From: FEN-1219 sp963744305
Lineage (GTDB): Bacteria > Pseudomonadota > Gammaproteobacteria > Steroidobacterales > Rariloculaceae
Direction: 5' to 3'
DNA: 64,000 nucleotides
NCBI GenBank assembly: GCA_963744305.1
Contig: CAVUTF010000033.1
Location: forward strand, 92,895 to 156,894
In this document: one piece after another, positions 35,977 to 47,880 of the stretch
Position numbering within the stretch: the stretch's first letter is position 1
How the letters are laid out: each line of letters begins with the position of its first letter
The notes under the pieces: generated by a model
Told to the model about the DNA's origin: nothing
Seen by the model: the letters and a program-made list of their open reading frames with translations, nothing else
Database searches by the model: none
Made by a program: the position numbers and the translations under genes

Positions 35977-38402
35977 TGGCTACGATGCTGCTAGCGACGA
36001 GTAGCGCCCTTAGCCGTCCTCGCAATAGCGCTGTGTACCGGTGCCCCCGGCTCGGCGGGCGCGGAGAGCATCTCTTCGGTCAGCGCCGTACGATTGCCTC
36101 CGCTTCCTGACGATGCGCCCCCTAGTCGGCTGTCACCGTCGACGGCCGACCAGTAGTGGTCCAGTCGGCGAGCGCATGGATTCTGGACGACGAGCGGAGA
36201 AGCTGGAGGAAATCGGCCTGGCTTCCGCCTGGCCCGGATGGCGTCATCAGCGGCGTAGTGAGCGATGGCCGGCAAGCCTTCCTGCTGATGCGCGGCGAGC
36301 AGAATAGCGACGTCGCCCGCGTGGCGCGCTTGAGCTAGGGGGCGAGCTACCGGCACTCCGCGCCCTGCCACCGCTGCCCGTCGCACTCTCACATGCGCGC
36401 GGGGCGCCGGGCGGGGCGGCTTTTTGTTGCCGGTATCGACGCCACGGGAACGCCACGGCTGCTGCAACTCTTCCCGTCCTCTGACAAGGGGCAATGGATC
36501 GAGCATCGTGGCTGGCCTGACGGAGGCACACCGACCTCGATCGTGGCGCGAGTTCCGCGGTCCATCTCACCGTCGAGGATCCGGGCAACCGAGCAAATCG
36601 CATGCTGAGCTGGTCCGTAGAAGCGGGCTGGCAGAAACAAGACGACGTGCCGGGATCGATAGTGATGGGGTCGGGCCGCGCCATCGGCCAGGCGCACATG
36701 CTCTACCTCGTCGCGATGGCGAGGCGGCTCACCGCCTGATGAGCTATCACACGATCTCGGACGCGTGGGCGGCACTACCCTACGAACGCGGCGCAAGCAT
36801 TCTGGCCGCCGGGCCTTGGGAGGACGGAATCCTCACCGTGCAGGCCGAGGACGGCGGCATGGGCGTCGAAGCCGCGCAGCTCGTTTCGGGCCAGCGGCTG
36901 CTGCATTGGCAGGACTGGACCATCGTCCTCGTTTACCTCGCGGGGATGCTATCAGTCGGCGTCTATTTCTATCTGCGCTCCAAGCGAGGCTCCACGGCGG
37001 ATTTCTTCGTCGGCAGTCGCGCCATCCCGTTCTGGGCAGCGGGCGTCAGTATCTACGCGACCAACACCAGCTCGATCAGCTACCTGGCGATCCCCGCCAA
37101 GGCTTTCGAGACCGACTGGCAATACATGATGAACAAGATCGTCACGGTGGTGGGGCTGATGTTCGTCGCGGTCTGGGTCGTCCCCCTCCTGAGACGCCTG
37201 AATCTCGTGTCGGTATTCAATTACTCGAGATGCGCTTCCATCCGGCGATCCGCATGCTGGCCAGCGCGCTGTGCATGCTCATGCACGTGGCGGCCGGATG
37301 AGCGTCGTGCTGTTCCTGCCGGCATTGGCGATCGCCACCATCACCGGCATCGACGTCGTCTGGAGCGTGCTCCTGATGGGCGTGTGCACCATCGTCTATA
37401 CGACGATGGGCGGTATGCGGGCGGTGGTCTGGACGGACTTCGCCCAGATCATCGTCCTGATGGGCGGCGCCCTGTTCGCTATGGGGTACGTCTTCCACTC
37501 GTTGGGTGGCGCCACCGTGTACGGACGGCGATGACGTACGAGAAGACGAAGCTGGTCGACTGGAGCTTCGACCTGACCGAACCCACTGTCTGGGGCTTCC
37601 TGTTCCTGATCCTCTTCGACGTCGTGCTGACGTTTCCGAAGGATCAGGTGCTGATGCAGCGCGCGCTGGCGACCACGTCCGATCGCAACGCGGGCCGGTC
37701 GATCTGGATATTCGCGGCGATCATGCTTCCCGGCGGCATCATCTTCTACGGCATCGGCACGCTACTGTTCACTATTACAAGGAGCACCCCGAGCGACTGG
37801 ATCCGCTGCTGCCCATCGACGCGACGTTTCCGCTTTTCATTGCAGCGGAGCTGCCGACGGGCTGACCGGGCTGATCATCGCGGGCATCTTCGCAGCGGCC
37901 ATGGGGACGCTTTCGAGTACCATCAACAGCGTGGCCACGCTGCTCTCGGTCGACTTCTACGAAGGCTCGCGAGCAACCCGACGCAGAAAAAAAGCGTGCG
38001 CTTCGCCGAGATGGATGAGCGTTCTGATCGGTCTGATCGGTATCGGGCTTGCGCTGCTGCTCTCGACCTTCGACATTCACTCGCTGCTCGACCTGTCGAT
38101 CGAAATGGCTGGCCTGCTGGGCGGCGGTTTCGCCGGCGCGTACACGCTCGGAATGTTCACGAAGCGGGCCAACTCGGCGGGAGTCGCGATCGGCGTCGCG
38201 AGCGCCATGGTCGTGACGCTGGTCGCGTGGTCGATGGACCTCGTACACCCATACTTCTATCTGGGCATTTCGATCTGCGGTGTGCATCGTGGTCGGCTAT
38301 CTCGCGAGCTTGCTGTTCCCGCGCCGAGGCTCGCTGCAGGCTGCCGTCTGCGCTGCGCGGGCCTCAACCGGAGCGGTCATCGGCAAAAAAAGCGAGCGCT
38401 GA
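35976..38402 (+). pseudogene. Sodium:solute symporter with N-terminal Kelch-like exported domain, frame-broken
   Basis: Start ATG 35976 overlaps the lyase stop; the leader MATMLLATSSAL continues in the next frame as AVLAIALCTGAPGSAGAES. A beta-propeller-like region follows to about 36850 (DGVISGVVSDGRQAFLLMRG, WSVEAGWQKQDDVPGSIVMG, ISDAWAALPYERGASILAAGPW), resembling NanM/Kelch proteins. From 36910 an SSS transporter follows: WTIVLVYLAGMLSVGVYFYL, DFFVGSRAIPFWAAGVSIYA, NTSSISYLAIPAKAF, TIVYTTMGGMRAVVWTDFAQ and MGTLSSTINSVATLLSVDFY. About 800 residues when corrected. Sialic acid and hexose symporters of this fused type exist in other bacteria. Many frame changes. Confidence 0.72.
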
Positions 38403-39303
38403 TGCCGGCGATGCGGCAATCTGAAACTCAGTTCCTGAAAACGTTCGTGACCGTAGTCGATCGCGGCTCCATGGCGGCCGCGGCAAGCGTGCTGAACATC
38501 ACCTCGGCGGCCGTGGCCCAACAGATCCACACCCTGGAGCGGGAAATCGGTGCGCCCCTCATCGTCCGGGTCGGCCGAACAGTGCGCGTGACCGAGCAGG
38601 GGACGCGGTACCTGCAGCGCGTGCGCGGCCTGATACGCGATTTCGCCGATCTGCGCAGCATCGCCAGCGAGAGCGAAATCTCGGGCGAGCTGCGGCTCGG
38701 GGCCTGCCCGACGGCGCTGGCGGGGCTGGTGCCGGACATCCTGGCGCGCACCGTCGGCAAGTTTCCGCAGATCAACGTCTACATCCGGCCGGGTTACTCG
38801 GCCGAGCTTTACAGCGCGGTCGACAGCGGCGACCTGGACGCGGCCTTCGTGCTGCAGGCGCCGTTCGAGCTGCCGAAGACCTGCGATTGGCTGCTGCTGC
38901 GCGAGGAGCCGCTGATCGTGCTCGCGCCGCTGGCATGGCCGAACCGCGATCCTCACGAACTCTTGGCCAACGAACCCCTCATCCGCTATGACCGCAATCA
39001 ATGGGGCGGTCGCCAGGCGGATGAATACCTGCGCAAGGCGGCATCACGCCGCATGAGCGCTTCGAGGTCAACGCACTGAACGCGATCGCGGTAATGGTCG
39101 ATCGGGGTTTGGGGGTGTCGCTCGTGCCCGACTGGGCGCGGCCCTGGCCGGAAGGGTTGCAGCTCGCGCGTTTGCCCCTTCCCGAATCGGTGTACAGGCG
39201 CATCGGCGTGATCTGGTCGCGCGCGAGCGTGCGGCTGCGGCTGGTCACGGTTCTCCTTCAGGATGCGCGGTCGACGATAGCGAGGTGGTGCGCTCGGATA
39301 ACA
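38402..39303 (+). pseudogene. LysR-type transcriptional regulator, frame-broken
   Basis: ATG 38402 overlaps the symporter stop (TGATG). Residues 5-70 form the winged helix-turn-helix (FLKTFVTVVDRGSMAAAASVLNITSAAVAQQIHTL), followed by the effector domain (GELRLGACPTALAGLVPDIL). One shift near 39045 moves the frame to FEVNALNAIAVMVDRGLGVSLVPDW, the usual RD2 end. The exact stop is unclear; I place the end by family length. It most likely regulates this locus, although it lies inside the operon rather than divergent to it. Confidence 0.72.
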
Positions 39304-39409
39304 CAACAAAAACTAGAGTCTGAACATACCGGCGCCGGTTCTATCTCGGTTGGCCGGGTTCATAGAATGGATGTGCAACGGTGTGCATGGTGCATCAAGG
39401 GGAGGCAAC

Positions 39410-41555
39410 ATGGCCCAATCACTGTCCGCAGCCATCACCGGCGTGCCGCCTCGGTAGTCGCCGGCGCGAGCGCGTACGCACAGCAAACCAACCAGTCGGC
39501 GCAGGACCGCAGGACGACGTGTCGACTCGAGGAAGTCATCGTCACCGGCACGCGCAGGGCGAAAGCGGTGGACAAGATTCCGGTGCGATCACCGTCGTCA
39601 TCCGAGGAGGAGATAGCGCACAGCCTTGCGCTGACCGAGGACGCGACCGCCGTGCTGGCCCGTTCCGTGCCCGGCTATTCGGAATCGTCGCAGGCCATGA
39701 GCAACCCTCGGGGAGACGCTGCGGGGTCGCGTCCCGCTGCGTCTGTTCGACGGCGTTCCGCAGAGTTCGCCGCTGCGCGACGGGAGTCGCAACGGCACGT
39801 TCACGGACATGGACCATCGCGCGCATCGAAGTGATCAACGGCCCTTCTGCCGCGGAAGGCATCGGCGCCGCGGGCGGCATCATCAACTACATCTCCAAGG
39901 TGCCACCAAGGACGGCACTGAGATCAGTAACGGCGCAAGATCCTCGCAGTTCGAGGACGACAGCGAGGGCTGGAAGCTGGGCGTCACCGTCGCTTACAAG
40001 AGCGACGACTTGGACCTGTTTCGGCGGGCGCCGATCGATCGCGGCATCACCTCCGACAGCAACGGCCGCCGCATCGGCTTGAACACCAGTGGCTCGGTCG
40101 CGGACTCCGAGACCCAGAACCTGTTTTTCAAGGGCGGCCCAACTTCGGCGCCGACGACCAGCAGCGCCTGCAGGGCTCCGTAAGCCACTACCAGCTGGAG
40201 AGCAAAGGCAACTACACTGGGTGAAGGCGGCCGCGCACTGGCATCCCGACACGGCGGAGTCCGGACCGCCAATCCGGCACGGGCGGTATTTCGGCTCGCC
40301 GGCACGAGTTCAACGAGTTCGAGCAGTACGTCGTGAGGTATGTGCACGACGACCTGTTGGCGGCAGCTTCGCGGACGTCTACTTCGCCGAGCAGGCCATG
40401 CGGTACCGGCCGGAGAACGGCGCGGACCGGCAGGATCCGCTGATCGCGCCGCTAGGCACTCTGGTCGACCAGTCGGAGATCGCCTCCGAGAAACAGGGCG
40501 TGCGTACTTCCTGGACCGGCCGAATTGTTCGGCGTCGAAGGTCTGGAGCTGAAGGTCGGCGTGGACATGTCGAGGACAAACGCAGCAGAGCCTGGCGCTG
40601 ACCGACCGATCTGGGTGCCGCCGATGGACTACGGGAGCGTGGCGCCCTGTCTGCAATTGCGTACGACATCGGGCCGGTGACGCTCAGCGGCGGCTTGCGT
40701 CGCGAGGACGGCGAGCTTTCCGTCGACAGCTACACCACGACCTACTTCCGCAACCGCGCCTTCGTTCAGGGCGGCGCGCTCGAGTACAAGGAGGACCTGC
40801 TCAACGCAGGCGTGGTCTGGCGTATCGCGGCGACTGGTCGGCGTTCGCATCGTACAGCGAAGGCTTCACCTTGCCGAACATCGGCATCCCGCTGCGAAAC
40901 ATCAACGTGCCGGGCCAGTCGGTGGAGGGCATCCTGGACCTGCAGGCGATCGTCTTCGACAACCGCGAGATCGGCTTTAACTGGCGCGGCGCCGGGCGGG
41001 CGTGAGCGCTTCGAACTACAAATCGACGTCCGACCTCGGCGCATCGTTGAGCGTCGACCCGATCACGCTGCGATTTCGTCCTCAACCGCGCTCCGGTGGA
41101 TATCGACGGCACGGAGCTCGACCGTGGAGTACCGGCTGTCGGACGCCTGGAGGTTCACTCTGCTCATGCCCACGTGGAGGGCTGGACGACGCCCGCGAAT
41201 AACCCGAACGGACCGCTGAGCGTCGAGATGGGCGTCGTCAACATCAGCCCGGACAAAGTGAGCGGAGCAGTGCAGTGGAATTCCTCCCGCAATGGAGCAC
41301 CACTCTGGGCTTTCTCGCGACGGTCAGTCGCGACATCAACGAAGGCACCAGCGCCCAGGAGCACGCCCACGGCTACACCTTGTACGACTACACGGTGAAC
41401 TACGAGTTGGAGGAGCCGGTGCGTTCTCGATCGGCATCGAGAACCTGACCGACAAGTTCTGTTTTCTTTCTGTCTCCCCCGCAGATCGACTTCTTCCGCA
41501 ACTACTTCGCCGGTCGTGGCCGCACGGTCTCCTCGGCTACAGGTACGACTTCTGA
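39410..41555 (+). pseudogene. TonB-dependent outer-membrane receptor, frame-broken
   Basis: ATG 39410 follows GGGGAGG. The leader (AQSLSAAITG, then VVAGASAYAQQTNQ) leads to the TonB box and plug: EEVIVTGTRRAKAVDKIP, ARIEVINGPSAAEGIGAAGGIINYISK. Barrel strands follow in alternating frames (LNTSGSVADSETQNLFFKGG, GPVTLSGGLRREDGELSVDSY, LSDAWRF) and the end is GYRYDF, aromatic, at 41555. About 710 residues. It would take up the locus substrate across the outer membrane. At least eight frame changes. Confidence 0.74.
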
Positions 41556-41592
41556 GACGCGGGATACAGTGGTACCTTAATCTTGCGTGCCC

Positions 41593-42545
41593 ATGAATCA
41601 GCCTCGCGATGTGGTGCTGGTCGCAGGATCGGCCAATGTCGATTTCGTCGTACGTGCCCCGCATGTGCCGGCGCCCGGAGAAACCGTGCTCGGCCGCGAG
41701 TTCGCGACGTTCCCGGGCGGCAAGGGCGCCAACCAGGCGGTGGCCTGCGCGCGCGCCGGCGGCGCGCCGACGCGGATGCTCGTGGCCATGGGCGAAGACC
41801 CGTTCGCCGGGCAGCTCGAGGAGTCGCTGCGCGAAGCGGGCGTGCGGCTACACGTGGTCCGGTGTCGCAGCGAGCAGCCGACCGGCGTAGCCTTCATCTG
41901 TCTGGCCGACGACGCGCAGAACGCGATCACCGTCGCGCCCGGCGCAATGCGGCGCTGCGCGGCCGACATGCCCGCGCTCGATGGCGTCGGCCATCTGCTG
42001 CTGCAGTTGGAGACGCCGCTCGACAGCCGTCGCCGCCTCGCCCGCGCCGCGCGTGCGCGGGTGTGAAAGGGTGATGCTCAATGCGGCGCCGGCGCAGGCG
42101 TTGCCCGACGAGCTGCTCGCGGCGGTCGACGTATTGATCGTCAACGAGGGTGAGCTGACCAAGATCGCCGGCGCGACCGGCACGCACCGGCCGAAGCGCT
42201 CGCAGCGCTGAAGGTGCCACTGCGCCGTCGTGACCCTGGGTTCGCGCGGCGGCTGTGCCCGCGAGCACGGGAAATTTGTTCTGCAGCCCGCGTTCAAGGT
42301 CGATCCGGTCGATACCACTGCCGCCGGCGACACCTTCTGCGGCACGCTGGCCGCCGCGTTGTGCGCGCGACCACGCTCCGCAGGCCTGCGCAGGCCAGCG
42401 CGGCGGCGGCGCTTGCGACTGACGCGATCGGGCGCGCAATCCGAGTATCCCGACACGTGCCGAGGTGGAGGCCTGCTGCGCTCCGACCGACGGCCGGCAA
42501 GGCGATCAGAGGATCCTCGCGGCGTACTGCGGCTGCTCTCGCTGA
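41593..42545 (+). pseudogene. PfkB family sugar kinase (ribokinase-like), frame-broken
   Basis: ATG 41593. Intact first half: VVLVAGSANVDFVVRAPHVPAPGET, GREFATFPGGKGANQAVACARAGG, MGEDPFAGQLEESLREAGV. After 42066 the frame changes to AAVDVLIVNEGELTKIAGATG, VVTLGSRGGCAREHG and VDPVDTTAAGDTFCGTLAAAL, the anion hole with the catalytic Asp. It would phosphorylate a pentose or nucleoside released by the glycosidases of this locus. The end at TGA 42545 is approximate. Confidence 0.76.
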
Positions 42546-42585
42546 CGACCTCGCCGTCGCTTCCGCCGACCAGTCCTCCTCGATC

Positions 42586-44789
42586 ATGACCTCGCGCAAG
42601 GACAACTCCACGACCCGCCGCCCGGGCGCCGCTCTGCGCTGCGCGCCGACGACCGAGTACAAGTTCTCGCACGTCACCACCCAGCCGCTACCTGCCAACG
42701 CCGGGCAAGGCGCCGGGCTGGCCGTTCGCCGAGATCGGCCACTGGAAGATCGACGCCAATGCCAGCGCCGACGACTGGATCGCGCGAACTGCGCGACTGG
42801 CGCCGCGAGCACCTGTGCGCATCGGCTACGACGACGCCAACTACCGTCGCCCGGAACTGCAGTGGGCACAGCGCAATTTCGTGCACGCGCAGATGATGGT
42901 CGAGGACCGCTACTTCTACGATCCGGTCGCCGGCCGCTACACGGTGGACCGCTACCTCGACGACCTCGAGGCGCGCTTCGGCGGCATCGACAGCGTGCTG
43001 ATCTGGTACGTCTATCCGAACATCGGCATCGACGACCGCAACCAGACCGATCTCGCCACGACCTGCCGGGCGGCATCGAGGGCTTGAGCGGCGCGGTGGA
43101 CGATTTCCATCGCCGCGGCGTGAAGGTGTTCCTGCCGACCATGCCCTGGGACAACGGCACGCGCGACCGCGCACAAGCCGACTGGGAGGCGATGGCGCGA
43201 ACTGGTGGTCGCGGTCGGCGCCGACGGCATCAACGGCGACACCTACAACGGCGTGCCGCGCGCGTTCTTCGACGCCTGCGACGCGGCGCGGCCGGCCGGT
43301 GGTGCTGCAGCCGGAGTCCACGATCAGCGCCGAGGAACACCTGATCTGGAACGTGCAGAGCTGGGGCAAGAAGGCGCCGAACGAGACCGTGATCCGCCGG
43401 TGGCCAAGTTCAAGTGGCTGGAACCGCGCCACATGATCAACTACGAGAACCGCTGGGGCCGCGACCGCAACAACGACCTGCAGTACATCTTCTTCAACGG
43501 CATCGGCTACAACGCGTGGGAGAACATCTGGGGCATCTGGAACCAGCTCACCGCCGCGCGACGCCGAGACGCTGCGCCGCATCGCGACCATCGAGCGCCA
43601 TTCGCGCCGCTGATGGTCAGCATGGACTGGCGGCCCTACGAGCGACGCTGCAAGCGCGGCGTGTTCGCCAGCCGCTTCCCGGGCGAAGGGCTGCACGCTT
43701 GTGGACCGTGGTGAACCGCAACGAGTACGACGTCGACGGCGAGCAGATCGCGTGCCGCACGTGCGACGGCGCGGCGCTACTTCGACGCCTGGAACGGCGT
43801 CGAACTGCAGCCGCGCTTCGACACGACGGCGACGCGGCGTTGCTCGCTGCGCGCTGGAGGCGCGCGGGTTCGGCGCGGTGCTGGCGCTGGACGCCGGCGC
43901 GGTCGAGGACCAGCTCGAGCCTTCCTCGACGCGCGATGCATGAGCTGCGCGCGGCGACGCCGTTGCAATCGCTGTCGAACGAGTGGAACTCGCTGCCGCA
44001 ACAGCTGGTCGAGATCGCCCCGACGGCAGCGGTCGCGACGCGCCCGACGGCATGGTCGCGATCCCCGCGGGCGAGTTCGATTTCGTGGTCGGCGGCGTCG
44101 AGATCGAGGGCCAGACCTGGGACGGCGTCGATGTCCAGTATCCGTGGGAGAGACAGCGCGCGCCGCAGCCATCGCCGCCGCATGGAGATCGACGCCTTCC
44201 ACATCGACCGCCTCCGGTGACCAACGCGCAGTTCAAGCGCTTCCTCGATGCAAGCGGCTACGCGCCGCGCGGATGCGCACAATTTCCTGCGCCACTGGCA
44301 CGACGGCGCGCCGCCGCGCGGGCTGGGACAACAAGCCGGTGACCTGGGTGTCGCATCGAGGACGCGCGCGCCTACGCCGCATGGGCCGGCAAGCGCCTGC
44401 CGCACGAATGGGAGTGGCAGTACGCCGCGCAGGGCACGCGACGGCCGCGCTCTATCCGTGGGGCGACGCGTGGACGCCGACGCGGTGCCCGCGCCGCCGC
44501 GGCCGCGACCTGCTGCCGCCGGCCGACGTCGACGCGCATCCGCAGGGCGCCAGTCCGTTCGGCGTGCATGGACCTGGTCGGCAATGTCTGGCAGTGGACC
44601 GACGAATACCTCGACGAGCACACGCGCGCCGCGGTGCTGCGCGGCGGCAGCGCCTATCAGCCGCAGACCTCGCACTGGTATTTCCCGCAGGCCTACCGGC
44701 TCGACCAGCACGGCAAGTACCTGCTGATGGCGCCGTGCAAGGACCGCTCGGGCTGCATCGGCTTCCGCTGCGTGGTGGACGCGGCGTGA
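42586..44789 (+). pseudogene. Glycosidase-like N-domain fused to a formylglycine-generating-enzyme (SUMF1/FGE-sulfatase) domain, frame-broken
   Basis: The N-terminal part (about 42720-43950) has PELQWAQRNFVHAQMMVEDR, RYLDDLEARFGGIDSVLIW, FHRRGVKVFLPTMPWD, ADGINGDTYNG and MINYENRWGRDRNNDLQY, which read as a TIM-barrel hydrolase-like domain without a firm family. The C-terminal part (from 44050) is FGE-type: DGMVAIPAGEFDF, VTNAQFKRFLDASGYAP, KPVTWVSIEDARAYAAWAGKRLPHEWEWQYAA in pieces, LVGNVWQWTDEY, AVLRGGSAYQP and IGFRCVVD. The start is uncertain; the stop is 44789. The domain pair is uncommon. Confidence 0.65.
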
Positions 44790-44846
44790 TGCGCTGACGA
44801 GCGATGCGATGCGCATTGCGCCGCATCGCCGTCGCAGGGCATATGA

Positions 44847-46650
44847 ATGGCGCTGCTGGGCGAGGCGCTGCCGCGAACCTGCGCGGCCGCCTTTCGCATT
44901 TCATCGTCGACGAGACCAGCCCGGCCATCGCGCTGTTCGGCCCGGCACAGCGCGCGCGAACAATCGCGAAGGCGACTGGTACGGCGAGCATGCGGGCAAG
45001 TGGCTGTACGCGGCCGCGGGCCGCGGCGCGCACGCGCGATGCGGCGCTGGCGCGAACGTGCGCGCGTCGCCGATTACCTGGTCGCGGTGCAGGAAGAGGA
45101 CGGCTATCTCGGCACCTATGCGCCCGAGCGCCGCTTCATGCGCGAGCAGCCGCCCAGGCCCTGCACCTGGGACGGCGCGCCGGGCGAGCGCACCTGGGAC
45201 ATCTGGACCCACAGCTATCTGATCCTGGGCATGCTGGAGGTGCATCGCTATTTCCGGAGACCGCGCTACCTCGATGCTGCGCGCAGAATCGGCGACCTGT
45301 GCCTGCGCACGCTGACGGATGGCGGCATCGACATCACGAACTCGGCAACCATTTCGGCATGTCGGCCACCGTGCTGATGGATCCGGCGGTCGAGCTGTAC
45401 TTCGTCACGGGCGAGCCGCGCTACCTCGACCTGGCGCAGCGCGTGCTGGAGCAGGCCGAGCGCAACCCGCGGCTGGCGCTGCTGCCGCAGGCGCTGGCCG
45501 GCGTCGATGCTGCGGAAATCGCCACCGGCAAGGCCTACCAGCTGTGCTGGAACATGGTGGGGCTGGCCAAGCTGCACCGCGCCACCGGCGACCCGACTAT
45601 CTCGAGGCGGTCGAGCAACGTCTGGCGCAACATCCGCGCCCACCATCTGACGCTGGGCGGCGGGCCATGGGGCGGCGTGGCGCACCGTTCGCGCGAGGTG
45701 TTCAACCGGCCGGCGTGTTCAGCCCCAACGGCTATGTCGAGACCTGCTCGACGTTGGCGTGGATACAGCTGAACCGCGAGCTGCTCGGCCATCACCGGTG
45801 AGGCGAGTAGCCGAGGAGATCGAGCGTACGGCCTACAACGACCTGCTCGGCGCGCAGGCGCCGGACGGCGAGAACTGGTGCTATTACTCTACCCGAACGG
45901 CAAGCGCGTGTACACGACGTACTGGCGCTGCTGCAAGTCCAGCGGCGCGATGGCGATCGAGGAGCTGCCGGCGTCGCCTACGCGTCGGCGGCGACGGCGG
46001 CATCGCGTCAACCTGTTCGGCCGCGGCGAGCCGGCTGCGACCGCCGGGCGCCGGCAAGGTGCATCGAGCAGCTCACGCGCTATCCCTTCGACGGCGACGA
46101 TCGCGCTGCGCGTCGCGCCCAGCGCAGCGCGCTTCGCGGTGCGTGTGCGCATTCCCGCGTGGGCCAAGGGCGCACGCTGCGCGTCAATGGCGTGCCGTTG
46201 CGACGGCGCCACGCCGGCGCATACGCGCGCGTCGAGCGCGATGGCGCCCGGCGACGAGGTCGCGCTGCGAGTTGCCGATGCCGCGCGCGCGCACCGCAGG
46301 CCGCACCGAACACGCAGGAATCGCTCGCGCCGGACGGCGCCCGGTGCGCCAGCAGGTGATGCACTACGATTATCGGCGATCACGCGCGGTCCGCTGGTGT
46401 ATGCGACCGGTCTGGTCGACGGTTACAAGACCGAGAGACGTTGCGTCTCTCCGGCGGCCGGACACGGCTGCAGGCACGAGGCCGACGGAAGGGCCGCGCA
46501 TCCACCTGCGCCGCCGGGCGCCCGCCATTGCGTACGATCCTTACTATCGCGCCGGCGGCCGCGCCGCGGCGCTTGGCGCTGACCTGGATGTCGCTGCGCG
46601 GCGGAGCCGCGGCCGCGAGCCTTGCGCAAGAATTCGTGCGCCAGAACTAT
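44847..46650 (+). pseudogene. GH127 beta-L-arabinofuranosidase-like glycosidase, frame-broken
   Basis: The start of the (alpha/alpha)6 domain is LSHFIVDETSPAIALFG, then DWYGEHAGKWLYAAA, VADYLVAVQEEDGYLGTYAPE, ERTWDIWTHSYLILGMLEVHRYF, LGNHFGMSATVLMDP and AYQLCWNMVGLAKLHRATGD. The GH127 zinc/nucleophile region is WCYYSYPNGKRV...WRCCKSSGAMAIEELP, with the adjacent Cys pair. A C-terminal beta-sandwich follows (RYPFDGD, RGPLVYATGLVDGY). GH127 enzymes remove L-arabinofuranose from glycans. The end is approximate. Confidence 0.74.
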
Positions 46651-47877
46651 GGCATGCTGTTCCGCCGGCCGCCGCACACTGCCAGCGTTGCCAGAGGAAG
46701 GCGAACGACCTTGCATACTTCCGCTTCGCTCGCCGCGCGCCGGCGCCGCCGGTCCGTTGAGCGGCGTGCGCGTGCTCGACCTTAGCGCCTACATCGCAGG
46801 TCCGTACGGTGCACGCTGCTGGCCGACCAGGGCGCCGACGTCCTCAAGATCGAGCCGCCCGATGGCGACAACCTGCGGCAGTACCCGTCGACACTGCCGG
46901 CCGAGAGCCGCGCCTTCCTCGGCGTCAACCGCAGCAAGCGAGGCGTCGTGCTCGACCTCAAGAAACCCTCCGGTCTAGGCCGTGCTGTTCAGCTGGTTCG
47001 CGAGGCCGACGTGCTGGTGCACAACTTCGTACCGAGGGTGCCGAAGCGCCTCGGCATCGATTACGAACAACTCAAAGCTCATCAATCCGCGCCTGATCTA
47101 TTGCGCGGTCACCGGCTATGGCGAAACCGGCCCGATGAAGGACAAGGCCGGCTACGACCAGGTGCTGCAGACCATGACCGGCATGTGCGCGCTGCAGGGC
47201 AAACCCGGCGGTCCGCCCGAAATGGTCTATGGCTCGGTGGTCGATTACTACGCCGCGGCGCTTGGTCGCCGCCGGCGTGTCGACAGCGCTGTACGAGCGC
47301 GAGCCAGCGGACTCGGGCAGTTCGTCGGGGTGTCGCTGCTGCCAGCGCCCTGACCATGCAGTCGGCGCGCATGATCTGGGCCGAAGGTGAATCGCTCGAC
47401 ATCGGCGCGACATGCGCTCGGGCGGCGTCACCGGCCTCCATCCGACTCGCGACGGCTACATCTACATCTCCGCCAACACGCCGCAGTTCTGGAAGGCGCT
47501 GTGCGAACGACCGGACTGAGGCGCTCGCCGACGACCGCGCTACGACACTGTACGAAAGCGCGCCGGCTCGCTGCCGAGATCGTCCCGAAACTGCATGCGG
47601 CGCTGGCCTCGCGCAGCGCGCTGGAGTGGGAAGAAATGTTCGGCGACGAGGTGCCGTGCGCGGCGGCGCGCCGGATCGAAGACATGTTCGATCATCCGCA
47701 AGTATCGCCGAAGACATGTGCGAACATAGAACATCCGCTCTCTCGGGCGAATACCGCGGCGTCGCGCGCGATCGAGTTCGGACGCACCCGGAGCCGGCGC
47801 CGTTCGCCGCGCCGACGCTGGGGCAGGACTCCGACGAAACCATCGCCGCTGCCGGCGGCGGCACCGCGAAAGAGTAG
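46651..47877 (+). pseudogene. CaiB/BaiF family (class III) CoA-transferase, frame-broken
   Basis: PLSGVRVLDLSAYIAGPYG, ADQGADVLKIEPPDGDNLRQYP, FLGVNRSKRGVVLDLKKPSG, IYCAVTGYGETGPMKDKAGYDQVLQTMTG and GGVTGLHPTRDGYIYISANT are the class III CoA-transferase sequence blocks. The active-site Asp is expected near GYDQVLQ. The last frame ends TAG 47877. Such enzymes move CoA between carboxylic acids; a link with the CitE-like lyase at the other end of the locus is plausible. Confidence 0.76.
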
Positions 47878-47880
47878 CCT

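Noticed and set aside
33740..47877. Mobile genomic island
   Set aside because: No transposase, integrase, tRNA edge or flanking direct repeat was found; the disturbance here is frameshifts, not foreign composition.
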